This document shows, in pieces, positions 8,811 to 19,235 of a stretch of 64,000 bases of DNA. The notes beneath the pieces are model-generated. The model searched no databases. It was not told the DNA's origin and saw only the letters and a program-made list of their open reading frames with translations. Every line of letters begins with the position of its first letter. The stretch's first letter is position 1. The stretch is from Alphaproteobacteria bacterium (GTDB lineage Bacteria; Pseudomonadota; Alphaproteobacteria; Rhodobacterales; Rhodobacteraceae). The stretch is taken from contig JAUILL010000003.1 in NCBI GenBank assembly GCA_030433335.1, positions 1 through 64,000 on the forward strand, written 5' to 3'. The position numbers and the translations under genes were made by a program.

Positions 8811-8897
8811 GGACCGATACATTCCGCCTATGGGATATGTCCCCTCGTAAAATCTTAATCTGCGGGATGGCTTTGCCCGCGCATTCAGGAGCAGACA

Positions 8898-10508
8898 ATG
8901 GAACTCGATGTCGTAGAGCTGTCCAGATTGCAGTTTGCAATGACGGCGCTCTATCACTTTCTGTTCGTACCGCTGACGCTGGGTCTTTCGATCCTCGTTG
9001 CGATCATGGAGACGGTCTTTGTCATGACCGGTCGTCCGATCTGGCGGCAGATGACCAAATTCTGGGGGACTCTCTTCGGGATCAACTTTGTCCTTGGCGT
9101 GGCCACGGGCATCACCATGGAGTTCCAGTTCGGCATGAACTGGGCCTACTACAGCCACTATGTCGGGGACGTGTTCGGCGCGCCGCTCGCGATCGAAGGG
9201 CTCATGGCCTTTTTCCTTGAGGCGACATTCGTGGGTCTCTTCTTCTTTGGTTGGGACAAGCTGAGCCGCGTGAAGCACCTGATGGTGGCGTGGCTGGTGG
9301 CCATTGGCTCGAACTTCTCGGCCCTGTGGATCCTGATCGCGAATGGCTGGATGCAGCACCCTGTGGGCGCGGAGTTCAATCCGATGACCATGCGGATGGA
9401 GATGACCAGCTTCTTTGACGTGGTGTTCAACGAGGTCGCGCAGGCGAAATTCGTGCACACTGTGTCGGCCGGTTATGTGACCGCAGCGATGTTCGTGATG
9501 GGCGTGTCGGCGTGGTACCTGCTCAAGGGACGTCACATTGAACTGGCCCGACGCTCGATCACCGTGGCAGCGTCGTTCGGTCTGGCTTCGGCGATCTCGG
9601 TCGTCGTTCTGGGGGATGAAAGCGGCTATGACGCCGGTATGAACCAGAAGATGAAGCTGGCCGCGATCGAAGCCATGTGGGAAACCGAAGAGGCCCCCGC
9701 ACCCTTTACTCTGGTGGGCATCCCCGATCAGGAAGCGCGCGAAACCAAGTACGCGATCCATGTTCCCTATGTCATGGGCTTGATTGGCACCCGTTCGCTG
9801 ACCGAGGAAATCCCCGGCATCGCGGAACTGGTCGAACAGGCCGAAGGGCAGGTGCGTTCGGGTATCATCGCCTATGACGCGCTGATGACCATTCAAGAGC
9901 AGCAGAACAACACGCCCGCGGATGTCATGGAGACATTCGAGCAGCATAGCGACGATCTGGGCTACGCCTTCCTTTTGCTGCGCTATGTGGATGACCCGCG
10001 CAACGCGACCGAAGAGCAGATCGTCATGGCCGCGAACGACACCGTACCCCATGTGTGGCCGATGTTCTGGGCCTTCCGCATCATGGTCGGTATCGGCATG
10101 GCGCTGATCCTGATCAACGGCTACTTCTTTGTCCGTAGTTCGTTCAAAGGCATGGACTATCCCCGCTGGGCCCTGCGCCTGTCGGTGGCGGCGATCCCGC
10201 TGCCTTGGATCGCGGCCGAGATGGGCTGGATCGTGGCCGAGTATGGCCGCCAGCCTTGGACCGTGGACGGTATTCTGCCCACCGCGTTGTCTGTCAGCCA
10301 CCTGAGTGTCACGCAGCTGCTCCTGACTATCGCAGGCTTTGCGCTGTTCTATTCTGTGCTGTTCATCGTCGAGATGGGCTTGATGATCAAATACATCAAA
10401 AAAGGCCCCACTCAGGACGTCGCAGTGACCGACGAATGGATGGCCAAGCACGAGCACCGCTTGCGCACCCATGACGGCAATGTGCCCGAATTCACACCGG
10501 CGGAGTAA
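8898..10508 (+). CDS. cydA: Cytochrome bd ubiquinol oxidase subunit I
   Basis: Quinol-oxidising subunit of the high-affinity bd oxidase, carrying hemes b558, b595 and d. The 536-aa protein aligns by eye with E. coli CydA along its length: the N-terminal heme-ligand His (His20 here), the ESGY and KLAAIEA segments, the GIPDQE Q-loop motif with a long loop behind it, and the GRQPW signature near the C-terminus. The long Q-loop places it in the canonical E. coli-like group, not with the short-loop cyanide-insensitive oxidases. Ribosome-binding site AGGAG sits just upstream. Forms an operon with cydB and cydX. Confidence 0.95.
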   Translation: MELDVVELSRLQFAMTALYHFLFVPLTLGLSILVAIMETVFVMTGRPIWRQMTKFWGTLFGINFVLGVATGITMEFQFGMNWAYYSHYVGDVFGAPLAIEGLMAFFLEATFVGLFFFGWDKLSRVKHLMVAWLVAIGSNFSALWILIANGWMQHPVGAEFNPMTMRMEMTSFFDVVFNEVAQAKFVHTVSAGYVTAAMFVMGVSAWYLLKGRHIELARRSITVAASFGLASAISVVVLGDESGYDAGMNQKMKLAAIEAMWETEEAPAPFTLVGIPDQEARETKYAIHVPYVMGLIGTRSLTEEIPGIAELVEQAEGQVRSGIIAYDALMTIQEQQNNTPADVMETFEQHSDDLGYAFLLLRYVDDPRNATEEQIVMAANDTVPHVWPMFWAFRIMVGIGMALILINGYFFVRSSFKGMDYPRWALRLSVAAIPLPWIAAEMGWIVAEYGRQPWTVDGILPTALSVSHLSVTQLLLTIAGFALFYSVLFIVEMGLMIKYIKKGPTQDVAVTDEWMAKHEHRLRTHDGNVPEFTPAE

Positions 10509-10513
10509 TCGAT

Positions 10514-11665
10514 ATGATCCTTCATGAGCTCATTTCTTTCGAACTGCTTCGCGTGATCTGGTGGGGCCTGCTTGGGGTCCTGCTGATCGGATTTGCCCTG
10601 ACCGACGGGTTCGACATGGGGACGGGGGCGCTTCTGCCTTTTGTCGCCAAGACGGACACCGAGCGCCGCGTAGTGATCAACACTGTCGGCCCCGTGTGGG
10701 AAGGCAACCAGGTGTGGTTCATCCTTGGCGGTGGCGCGATTTTCGCCGCTTGGCCGCCGCTTTATGCGGTGTCGTTCAGCGGCTTCTACATGGCGATGTT
10801 CATCGTCCTGTGTGCCTTTATCGTGCGTCCGGTGGCGTTCAAATACCGCTCCAAGCGTCCGTCGCCCACATGGCGCAGCACGTGGGACTGGGCCCTCTTT
10901 GCGGGTGGCGCAGTGCCGGCGCTGATCTTTGGCGTGGCTGTCGGCAACGTCCTGCGCGGTGTGCCGTTCCACCTGACACAATCGCTGATGCCGATTTACG
11001 AGGGCAGCTTCTTTGGCCTCTTGAACCCCTTTGCCCTGCTGACCGGCGTGGTGTCCCTGTCGATGCTGATCATGCACGGCGCGGCCTGGCTGAACCTGAA
11101 AACCGAAGGTCGCATCCAGTCCCGTGCCCGCCGCTACGGCTTTACTGCCGGTGTGGTGGCGATCATTGGCTACGCGGTGGCAGGGGCGTGGCTGGCGCTG
11201 ATCACCGACGGCTATAGCTTTGTCAACGCGGCGGTCACCGATGGCCCCTCGAACCCGCTGATGTCCGACGTGGTCAAGGGCGGCTCTTGGCTGGCCGCTT
11301 ACTCCGATCGACCGTGGATCATCGTCGCGCCGATCATGGGCTTTGTCGGGATGCTGATGGCGCTGCGCGGCCTGACCTCGGGCGGCGAAGCGACGACCAT
11401 GCTCTGGTCGAAGCTTGGCATCCTTGGCGTCGTGTCCTCGGTCGGTCTGACCATGTTCCCGTTCATCCTGCCGTCCAGCACCGATCCCGACAGCTCGCTG
11501 ACCGTGTGGGATGCCTCTAGCTCGCATCTGACCCTGTTCGTGATGCTGGTGGCGACGGTGATCTTTATGCCGCTGATCCTGATGTACACCTCGTGGGTTT
11601 ACTCTGTCCTCTGGGGCAAGGTGACCGAGGATGACGTCAACGCCAACGGCGAAACCCTGTACTGA
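10514..11665 (+). CDS. cydB: Cytochrome bd ubiquinol oxidase subunit II
   Basis: Second large membrane subunit of cytochrome bd (383 aa, about nine membrane segments). It begins 5 bp after the cydA stop. The N-terminal segment GFALTDGFDMGTGALLPF and the motif GPVWEGNQVWFI are hallmark CydB features. cydX starts 14 bp after its stop. Confidence 0.95.
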   Translation: MILHELISFELLRVIWWGLLGVLLIGFALTDGFDMGTGALLPFVAKTDTERRVVINTVGPVWEGNQVWFILGGGAIFAAWPPLYAVSFSGFYMAMFIVLCAFIVRPVAFKYRSKRPSPTWRSTWDWALFAGGAVPALIFGVAVGNVLRGVPFHLTQSLMPIYEGSFFGLLNPFALLTGVVSLSMLIMHGAAWLNLKTEGRIQSRARRYGFTAGVVAIIGYAVAGAWLALITDGYSFVNAAVTDGPSNPLMSDVVKGGSWLAAYSDRPWIIVAPIMGFVGMLMALRGLTSGGEATTMLWSKLGILGVVSSVGLTMFPFILPSSTDPDSSLTVWDASSSHLTLFVMLVATVIFMPLILMYTSWVYSVLWGKVTEDDVNANGETLY

Positions 11666-11679
11666 GAAAGGACTGACAC

Positions 11680-11802
11680 ATGTGGTACTTTGCCTGGATT
11701 CTCGGACTTCCTTTGGCCGCGCTGTTTGCCGTGCTGAACGCCATGTGGCTGGAGCTGCGCGAGGACTCGAAACTGGCCGATGAGGACAATCCGTCCACCT
11801 AA
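11680..11802 (+). CDS. cydX: Cytochrome bd small subunit CydX
   Basis: A 40-aa single-pass membrane protein beginning MWYFAWILGLPLAALFAVLN and ending in an acidic tail (DEDNPST). Small subunits of this type start MWYF and stabilise the heme groups of cytochrome bd. GAAAGGA lies 8 bp before the ATG. It is shorter than usual gene-calling cut-offs and is easily missed. It is the last gene before a terminator. Confidence 0.92.
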   Translation: MWYFAWILGLPLAALFAVLNAMWLELREDSKLADEDNPST

Positions 11803-11823
11803 ACGGACCAGACACCGGATGCG

Positions 11824-11851
11824 AAAAGGGCAGCAAACGCTGCCCTTTTTT
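11824..11851 (+). terminator. Intrinsic terminator of the cydDC-AB-X operon
   Basis: AAAAGGGCAG pairs with CTGCCCTTTT around a short loop and runs into six T residues. It lies 22 bp after the cydX stop. Confidence 0.85.
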
Positions 11852-11935
11852 GCGTTTTCTGCAGGCGCAAATGAAAAGTAACTTTGTGGCTCACGAATCC
11901 CGTTGCGCGTATTCGACTCTTCTTCTATCAAAAGC

Positions 11936-12088
11936 GACAGGAACGGGAGACGCTGAGGCACTCTCAGGGCCGAAGGAGCAACCGCCCCGGTAAACTCTCA
12001 GGCAAAAGAACCGTCCTGCTGAACACTCTGGAGAGAGGCGCATATGCGTCCGCCGAAGGGATAGCGATCTCAGGCGACAAGGACAGAG
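11936..12088 (+). promoter_or_regulatory. Tandem glycine riboswitch (two aptamers)
   Basis: Two consecutive aptamers have the conserved glycine-riboswitch cores. The first (about 11936-12018) has GGGAGA, GCCGAAGGAGCAA and CTCTCAGGCAAAAG. The second (12026-12088) has GGAGAG, GCCGAAGGG and ATCTCAGGCGACAAGGAC, closed by CTCTG/CAGAG. This RNA class senses glycine and turns on glycine cleavage genes, which follow directly. The stretch between cydX and gcvT is otherwise without genes. Confidence 0.92.
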
Positions 12089-12090
12089 GG

Positions 12091-12155
12091 GGCATCGAGC
12101 GTGGGGAAACCCGCAGGAACACGATGCCGGAGGTTCGCTCCGGAAGAACCGGAGG
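12091..12155 (+). promoter_or_regulatory. Expression platform of the glycine riboswitch, likely translational
   Basis: GGCATCG (12091-12097) can pair with CGATGCC (12122-12128). CTCCGG (12138-12143) can pair either with CCGGAG at 12127-12132 or with CCGGAG at 12149-12154, and the latter covers the GGAGG ribosome-binding site of gcvT (12151-12155). These exclusive pairings suggest control by hiding or freeing the ribosome-binding site. No T-run terminator is present. The pairing is seen in the sequence; the direction of switching is inferred. Confidence 0.6.
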
Positions 12156-12159
12156 ACAG

Positions 12160-13266
12160 ATGAGCGATCTGCTTCGCACACCGCTGTACGATCTGCATGT
12201 GGAACTTGGGGCCAAGATGGTGCCGTTCGCGGGCTATGACATGCCCGTGCAATACCCCCTTGGCGTGATGAAAGAGCATCTGCATTGCCGCGCTTCTGCC
12301 GGTCTGTTTGACGTCAGCCACATGGGGCAAGTGATCCTGCGCGGGGCGGATGCGGCTGCACAGCTGGAAGCACTCATCCCCCAGAACGTGCTGGGTCTGG
12401 CCGAGGGGCGCCAGCGATATGGCTTCTTCACCAACGAGGCGGGCGGCATTCTGGATGACCTGATGTTCGCCAATCGCGGCGACCATCTGCTGCTGGTCGT
12501 GAACGCCGCAAACAAGGCCGCCGACATTGCCCACCTGAAGGCCCACATGGACGGTGTCGAGGAAATCACCGACCGCGCATTGCTGGCGCTGCAGGGCCCC
12601 GCGTCGGAAGAGGCGCTTAAATCCGTTGTGCCCGCGCTGCCGGATATGAAGTTTATGGATGTCGCTGTGGTCGATAGCGCCTATGGCGAGCTTTGGATCT
12701 CGCGGTCGGGCTACACGGGCGAGGATGGCTACGAAATCTCTGTCCCCGAAGCGAAAGCCACCGATTTCACCAAAGCCCTGATCGCTTTGGAAGCAGTCGA
12801 GCCCATCGGCCTTGGCGCCCGCGACAGTCTGCGTCTTGAAGCAGGGCTTTGCCTCCACGGCAACGACATCGATCCCACCACGACGCCGGTCGAGGGCAAC
12901 CTGATCTGGGCCATCCAGAAAACCCGCCGGACGGGCGGGGAACGGGCAGGGGGCTTCCCCGGTGCGGAGGTCATTCTGGACCAACTCGACAACGGCGCGC
13001 CGAAAAAACGCGTGGGCCTGCAGCCCGAAGGCCGCGCCCCCATGCGCGCCCACACCATGATCTACGCCAGCGAAGAGGGCGCCGACCCGATCGGCGAAGT
13101 CACCAGCGGTGCCTTTGGCCCGACCCTCGGTGCGCCCATGTCGATGGCCTATGTCACCACCGAATTTGCGGCCAGCGGCACGCGCCTGTTTGGCGATGTG
13201 CGCGGCAAACGCATGCCTGTTCAGGTCGTCGACCTGCCTTTTGTCCCCAATAACTTCAAGCGCTAA
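12160..13266 (+). CDS. gcvT: Aminomethyltransferase, glycine cleavage T protein
   Basis: Transfers the methylene group from the lipoyl arm of H protein to tetrahydrofolate and releases ammonia. The 368-aa protein starts at the ATG at 12160, 5 bp after GGAGG; in-frame upstream codons lie in the riboswitch and are not used. Typical features are LHVELGAKMVPFAGYDMPVQ, the DVSHMGQ folate-site segment, SRSGYTGEDGYEI and GLGARDSLRLEAGLCLHGND. First gene of gcvT-gcvH-gcvP. Confidence 0.95.
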   Translation: MSDLLRTPLYDLHVELGAKMVPFAGYDMPVQYPLGVMKEHLHCRASAGLFDVSHMGQVILRGADAAAQLEALIPQNVLGLAEGRQRYGFFTNEAGGILDDLMFANRGDHLLLVVNAANKAADIAHLKAHMDGVEEITDRALLALQGPASEEALKSVVPALPDMKFMDVAVVDSAYGELWISRSGYTGEDGYEISVPEAKATDFTKALIALEAVEPIGLGARDSLRLEAGLCLHGNDIDPTTTPVEGNLIWAIQKTRRTGGERAGGFPGAEVILDQLDNGAPKKRVGLQPEGRAPMRAHTMIYASEEGADPIGEVTSGAFGPTLGAPMSMAYVTTEFAASGTRLFGDVRGKRMPVQVVDLPFVPNNFKR

Positions 13267-13287
13267 GCCAGTAGGAGACCCCGCGAG

Positions 13288-13647
13288 ATGAAATTCACCG
13301 AAGAACACGAATGGCTCGAAATCGAAGGCGACCTGCTGGTGGTTGGCATCACCGAACACGCCAGCACCCAACTGGGGGACGTGGTGTTTGTCGAACTGCC
13401 CGAAGTGGGCCGCGAAGTGGAAAAGGGCGAAGAGATCGTTGTGATCGAGTCGGTCAAAGCCGCCTCTGACATCAGCGCGCCCGTGGACGGCGAGATCGTC
13501 GAAGTGAACCAGGACATCGTGGACAACCCCAGCCTCGTGAACGAGGACCCGTTGGGGGCGGCTTGGTTCTTCAAGATCAAGGTAGAAGACACCGGCGTGA
13601 TCGACGGCTTCATGGACGCCGACGCATACAAAGACTACGCAGGCTGA
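13288..13647 (+). CDS. gcvH: Glycine cleavage system H protein
   Basis: Lipoyl carrier (119 aa) that shuttles the aminomethyl group from P to T protein. The lipoylated lysine is Lys57 in IESVKAASD. The family ends are normal (KFTEEHEWL at the start). It follows gcvT after 21 bp and precedes gcvP by 7 bp. Confidence 0.96.
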   Translation: MKFTEEHEWLEIEGDLLVVGITEHASTQLGDVVFVELPEVGREVEKGEEIVVIESVKAASDISAPVDGEIVEVNQDIVDNPSLVNEDPLGAAWFFKIKVEDTGVIDGFMDADAYKDYAG

Positions 13648-13654
13648 GGCTGAC

Positions 13655-16504
<2,850 letters not shown>

Positions 16505-16510
16505 GATTGA

Positions 16511-16548
16511 GGGGCTCTGACTGAGGACGGTCGAGGCCCTTTTTCTTT
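16511..16548 (+). terminator. Probable terminator after gcvP
   Basis: AGGGGCTC pairs with GAGGCCCT with one mismatch and is followed by TTTTTCTTTT. It begins about 8 bp after the gcvP stop. Confidence 0.55.
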
Positions 16549-16578
16549 TGGCGCTCTTTGTGGCTTGTGGCGGTCCGT

Positions 16579-16599
16579 GAGTATTTTTGCAAAGCAGAA
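16579..16599. repeat. Interspersed GAGTATTTTTGC-type motif
   Basis: The intergenic sequence contains GAGTATTTTTGCAAAGCAGA. A related copy in opposite orientation occurs at 48781-48800, and a partial one (GAGTATTTGG) at 16652. I recall similar intergenic motifs from Rhodobacterales genomes; its role is unknown. Confidence 0.35.
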
Positions 16600-16675
16600 C
16601 GAGCTGGGGGTTTCAGCGGGCTGAGGGGCGCGTCCTTGGCTTGCGGCGGCTGAGTATTTGGCTAGGCTGCGCGCT

Positions 16676-17398
16676 ATGACGAAGATTGATCCTGTTCTCT
16701 ATCCTCTTGGCGAAGATGGCTTGTTGGTGGAATTTGCTCCGGCCCTGTCGATGCAGGCGAATGCGGCGGCGATTGCGTGCCGCGATGCTGTTTCTGCGTT
16801 GGGATTGGACGGGGTGGTCGAGGTTGGATCGACGCTGAAATCTACGTTTATGCGGTTCGATCCAGTGGTGTTGTCCCATGGGCGAGCCGAGGCGGCTTTG
16901 CGCGATGTGTTGGGGCAAGAGGATTGGTCTGCGGTTGAGGTTCCGGTGGCGCGGGCTTGGCGGTTGCCGAGTTGCTTTGATGCGGATTTTGCGCCGCAGT
17001 TGGAGGAGTTTGCAGGTCTCGCAGGGCGGTCGGCTGGGGATTTGGTTGATGAATTGGCCGCGACGCCGCTGCGAGTTCTTGCGCTAGGGTTTGCACCAGG
17101 GATGCCCTATCTGGGTATGTTGCCCGAGCATTGGAATGTGCCGCGTCAGAGCGCATTGACCCCGCGTGTGCCTGTTGGGGCGATCACGGCGGCGGTTCGT
17201 CAGATTGTGTTGTTTGCGGTTCCCTCGGCGACGGGCTGGCGGCAGATCGGGCAGGCGGCGTGGCGGGGATTTGATCCCTATGCTGTGAGCCCGCACCTGA
17301 CCGCTGGAGATGTTCTGCGGTTCGACCCCGTGTCTGCGGATGCGTTTGCAGACCACTTGAAGTCAGGTGGCAGATTAATCGCGGAGCGCCACTTATGA
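16676..17398 (+). CDS. pxpB: 5-oxoprolinase subunit PxpB (KipI family)
   Basis: Subunit of the ATP-dependent bacterial 5-oxoprolinase that opens pyroglutamate to glutamate. The 240-aa protein shows YPLGEDGLLVEFA near the N-terminus, the PSCFDADFAPQLEEF segment and GFAPGMPYLG followed by PRVPVGA, typical of the KipI/allophanate hydrolase subunit 1 fold. ATG at 16676 was chosen over a TTG at 16658; neither has a strong ribosome-binding site. Its stop overlaps the pxpC start by 4 bp. Confidence 0.85.
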   Translation: MTKIDPVLYPLGEDGLLVEFAPALSMQANAAAIACRDAVSALGLDGVVEVGSTLKSTFMRFDPVVLSHGRAEAALRDVLGQEDWSAVEVPVARAWRLPSCFDADFAPQLEEFAGLAGRSAGDLVDELAATPLRVLALGFAPGMPYLGMLPEHWNVPRQSALTPRVPVGAITAAVRQIVLFAVPSATGWRQIGQAAWRGFDPYAVSPHLTAGDVLRFDPVSADAFADHLKSGGRLIAERHL

Positions 17399-18408
17399 GC
17401 CGCATTGAGGTTCTTTCGGCTGGCCCTTCGGTCACATTGCAGGACAGCGGACGCACTGGCCTGAGCGCATTTGGACTGTCGGCAGGTGGCGCGATGGACC
17501 CAGCGGCTCTGGCGGAGGCTAAGGCTTTGCTGGGGGCGAGTTTTGATGGCTGCGCCATTGAGATGGGCCAGATGGGCGGCCGATTTCGCGCGGACACCGA
17601 TATCGTGATTGCTCTCACGGGTGCCGCGATGAAAGCGCAGGTGGACGGAGCCACACTGGCTTGGGGGCAAACGCATTTGTGGCCCGCGGGTGCGGTGTTG
17701 GAGATTGGGGCCACCACGGTCGGGGCCTATGGGTATCTGGCGGTCGCAGGCGTCTGGGATTTGCCAGAGCGCTATGGCGCCAAAAGCACCCATATTCAGG
17801 CGGGGATCGGGGCGCCTGTGGCGGCCGGAGATGCGCTGGATGTGACGCCAAGCAAGGCGGAGGTCGGCCTTGGGCTGCCGGAATGGCGCGCGCCCATCGA
17901 CGAAGTGCGCGTGTTGCCATCTGTTCAGACCAATTGGTTTGGAGAGAGTGGCCGCGCGTGGTTGGAACAGACCCGATTTACCAAAACCGCGCGGGCGAGC
18001 CGCATGGGCGCGGCCCTGAGCTTTGACGGGGCAGGCGTGGAATCCGATCACGGGCTGAGCGTGACCAGTGAAATCGTCAGCCTCGGGGATATTCAGATCA
18101 CCGGTGACGGGACGCCCTATGTGCTGATGCGTGAGGCGCAGACGACGGGCGGATATCCTCGGATCGCGACAGTGATCAGCGCGGATTTGCCTGCCTTTGC
18201 GCAGCTGCCAGCTGGGGCGCAGGTCCGGTTCCGGTTCGTGACTTTGGACGAGGCTTTGGCGGCGCGTGCGGACATGACGGACTTGGCCAAACGCTTGCGC
18301 GGCATGGTGCGTCCTGTGGTGCGTGCGCCCGAGACCATTCATGATTTGTTGTCTTATACTCTGGTGTCCGGCGTTGTTTCGGCCACCGATCCGGAGGGCT
18401 GGGAATGA
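17395..18408 (+). CDS. pxpC: 5-oxoprolinase subunit PxpC (KipA family)
   Basis: Partner of PxpB in 5-oxoprolinase (337 aa; allophanate hydrolase subunit 2 / cyclophilin-like fold). Typical segments are LQDSGRTGLSAFGLSAGGAMD near the start and MREAQTTGGYPRIATV in the last third. ATGA overlaps couple it to pxpB upstream and pxpA downstream. Older annotations call this family biotin-dependent carboxyltransferase; the trio context favours oxoprolinase. Confidence 0.86.
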   Translation: MSRIEVLSAGPSVTLQDSGRTGLSAFGLSAGGAMDPAALAEAKALLGASFDGCAIEMGQMGGRFRADTDIVIALTGAAMKAQVDGATLAWGQTHLWPAGAVLEIGATTVGAYGYLAVAGVWDLPERYGAKSTHIQAGIGAPVAAGDALDVTPSKAEVGLGLPEWRAPIDEVRVLPSVQTNWFGESGRAWLEQTRFTKTARASRMGAALSFDGAGVESDHGLSVTSEIVSLGDIQITGDGTPYVLMREAQTTGGYPRIATVISADLPAFAQLPAGAQVRFRFVTLDEALAARADMTDLAKRLRGMVRPVVRAPETIHDLLSYTLVSGVVSATDPEGWE

Positions 18409-19163
18409 CCACCATCGATCTGAACGCGGATATGGGCGAGAGCTTTGGCCCTTGGGTCATGGGGGACGACGCGGCGCTCTTGCAAGTGATCAGCAGTGCA
18501 AACGTGGCGTGTGGATTTCATGCGGGCGATCCTGTGGTCATGGCGCAAACCATAAGCGCGGCCAAAGAGGCGGGGGTCGCGGTCGGCGCCCATCCGGGGT
18601 TTCAGGATCTGCAGGGCTTTGGTCGGCGTGATCTGAAGCTGAGCGAAGCGGAGCTGACAGGGCTGGTCCAATACCAACTGGGTGCGTTCATGGGGATGGC
18701 GGCGGCGGCAGGTGTCCCCGTCGCGCATCTGAAGCTGCACGGGGCGCTTGCCAATATGTGCGCCCGCGATCTCGACATGGCGCTGGTGTGCTATCGGGCA
18801 GCGCTGGCCGTCGCGCCGGACCTGAGGCTCTTTGTGATTGCCGGAACGCAGCAGCAGCGGGCGGCAGAAGCGCTGAACGCGACCTTTAGTGCCGAGATTT
18901 TTGCGGATCGTGCCTATCAGGACGACGCCACTCTGGTTCCGCGCGGGCAGGCCGGGGCGGTACTGCATGATCCGGCCGAGGCAGCCGAACGCGTTTTGCA
19001 GATGGTCCTAGAGCGCTGCGTGATCGCGCAATCGGGCAAGCGTGTAGACGTGCCCGTCGATACGATTTGCCTGCACGGGGACACTCAGGGCGCGATCGAT
19101 ATGGCCCGCGCCGTGCGCGCAAGGCTTGAGCAAGCGGGCGTGCAGATCGCCGCACCCAAATAA
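18405..19163 (+). CDS. pxpA: 5-oxoprolinase subunit PxpA (LamB/YcsF family)
   Basis: Third subunit of 5-oxoprolinase (252 aa). The N-terminus IDLNADMGESFGPWVMGDD, the ANVACGFHAGDP motif, GAHPGFQD and the C-terminal TICLHGDT segment are all standard for the family. It ends the pxpBCA unit; copA begins 72 bp on and has its own promoter. Confidence 0.92.
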   Translation: MTTIDLNADMGESFGPWVMGDDAALLQVISSANVACGFHAGDPVVMAQTISAAKEAGVAVGAHPGFQDLQGFGRRDLKLSEAELTGLVQYQLGAFMGMAAAAGVPVAHLKLHGALANMCARDLDMALVCYRAALAVAPDLRLFVIAGTQQQRAAEALNATFSAEIFADRAYQDDATLVPRGQAGAVLHDPAEAAERVLQMVLERCVIAQSGKRVDVPVDTICLHGDTQGAIDMARAVRARLEQAGVQIAAPK

Positions 19164-19179
19164 AATTGGGCCTTCGGGC

Positions 19180-19210
19180 TTGAGCTTCCAGTAGCTGGAA
19201 CCCCTATATG
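19180..19210 (+). promoter_or_regulatory. CueR/MerR-type promoter and operator of copA
   Basis: TTGAGC (19180-19185) and TATATG (19205-19210) are separated by 19 bp, the elongated spacer typical of MerR-family promoters. The spacer contains the dyad TTCCAG-TAG-CTGGAA, matching the expected operator form of CueR. Transcription would start near 19217, after the first possible copA ATG at 19212, so translation should start at 19236. The regulator gene cueR is the next gene after copA. Confidence 0.8.
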
Positions 19211-19235
19211 GATGGCAAGAGAAAGGATTCTTGTC

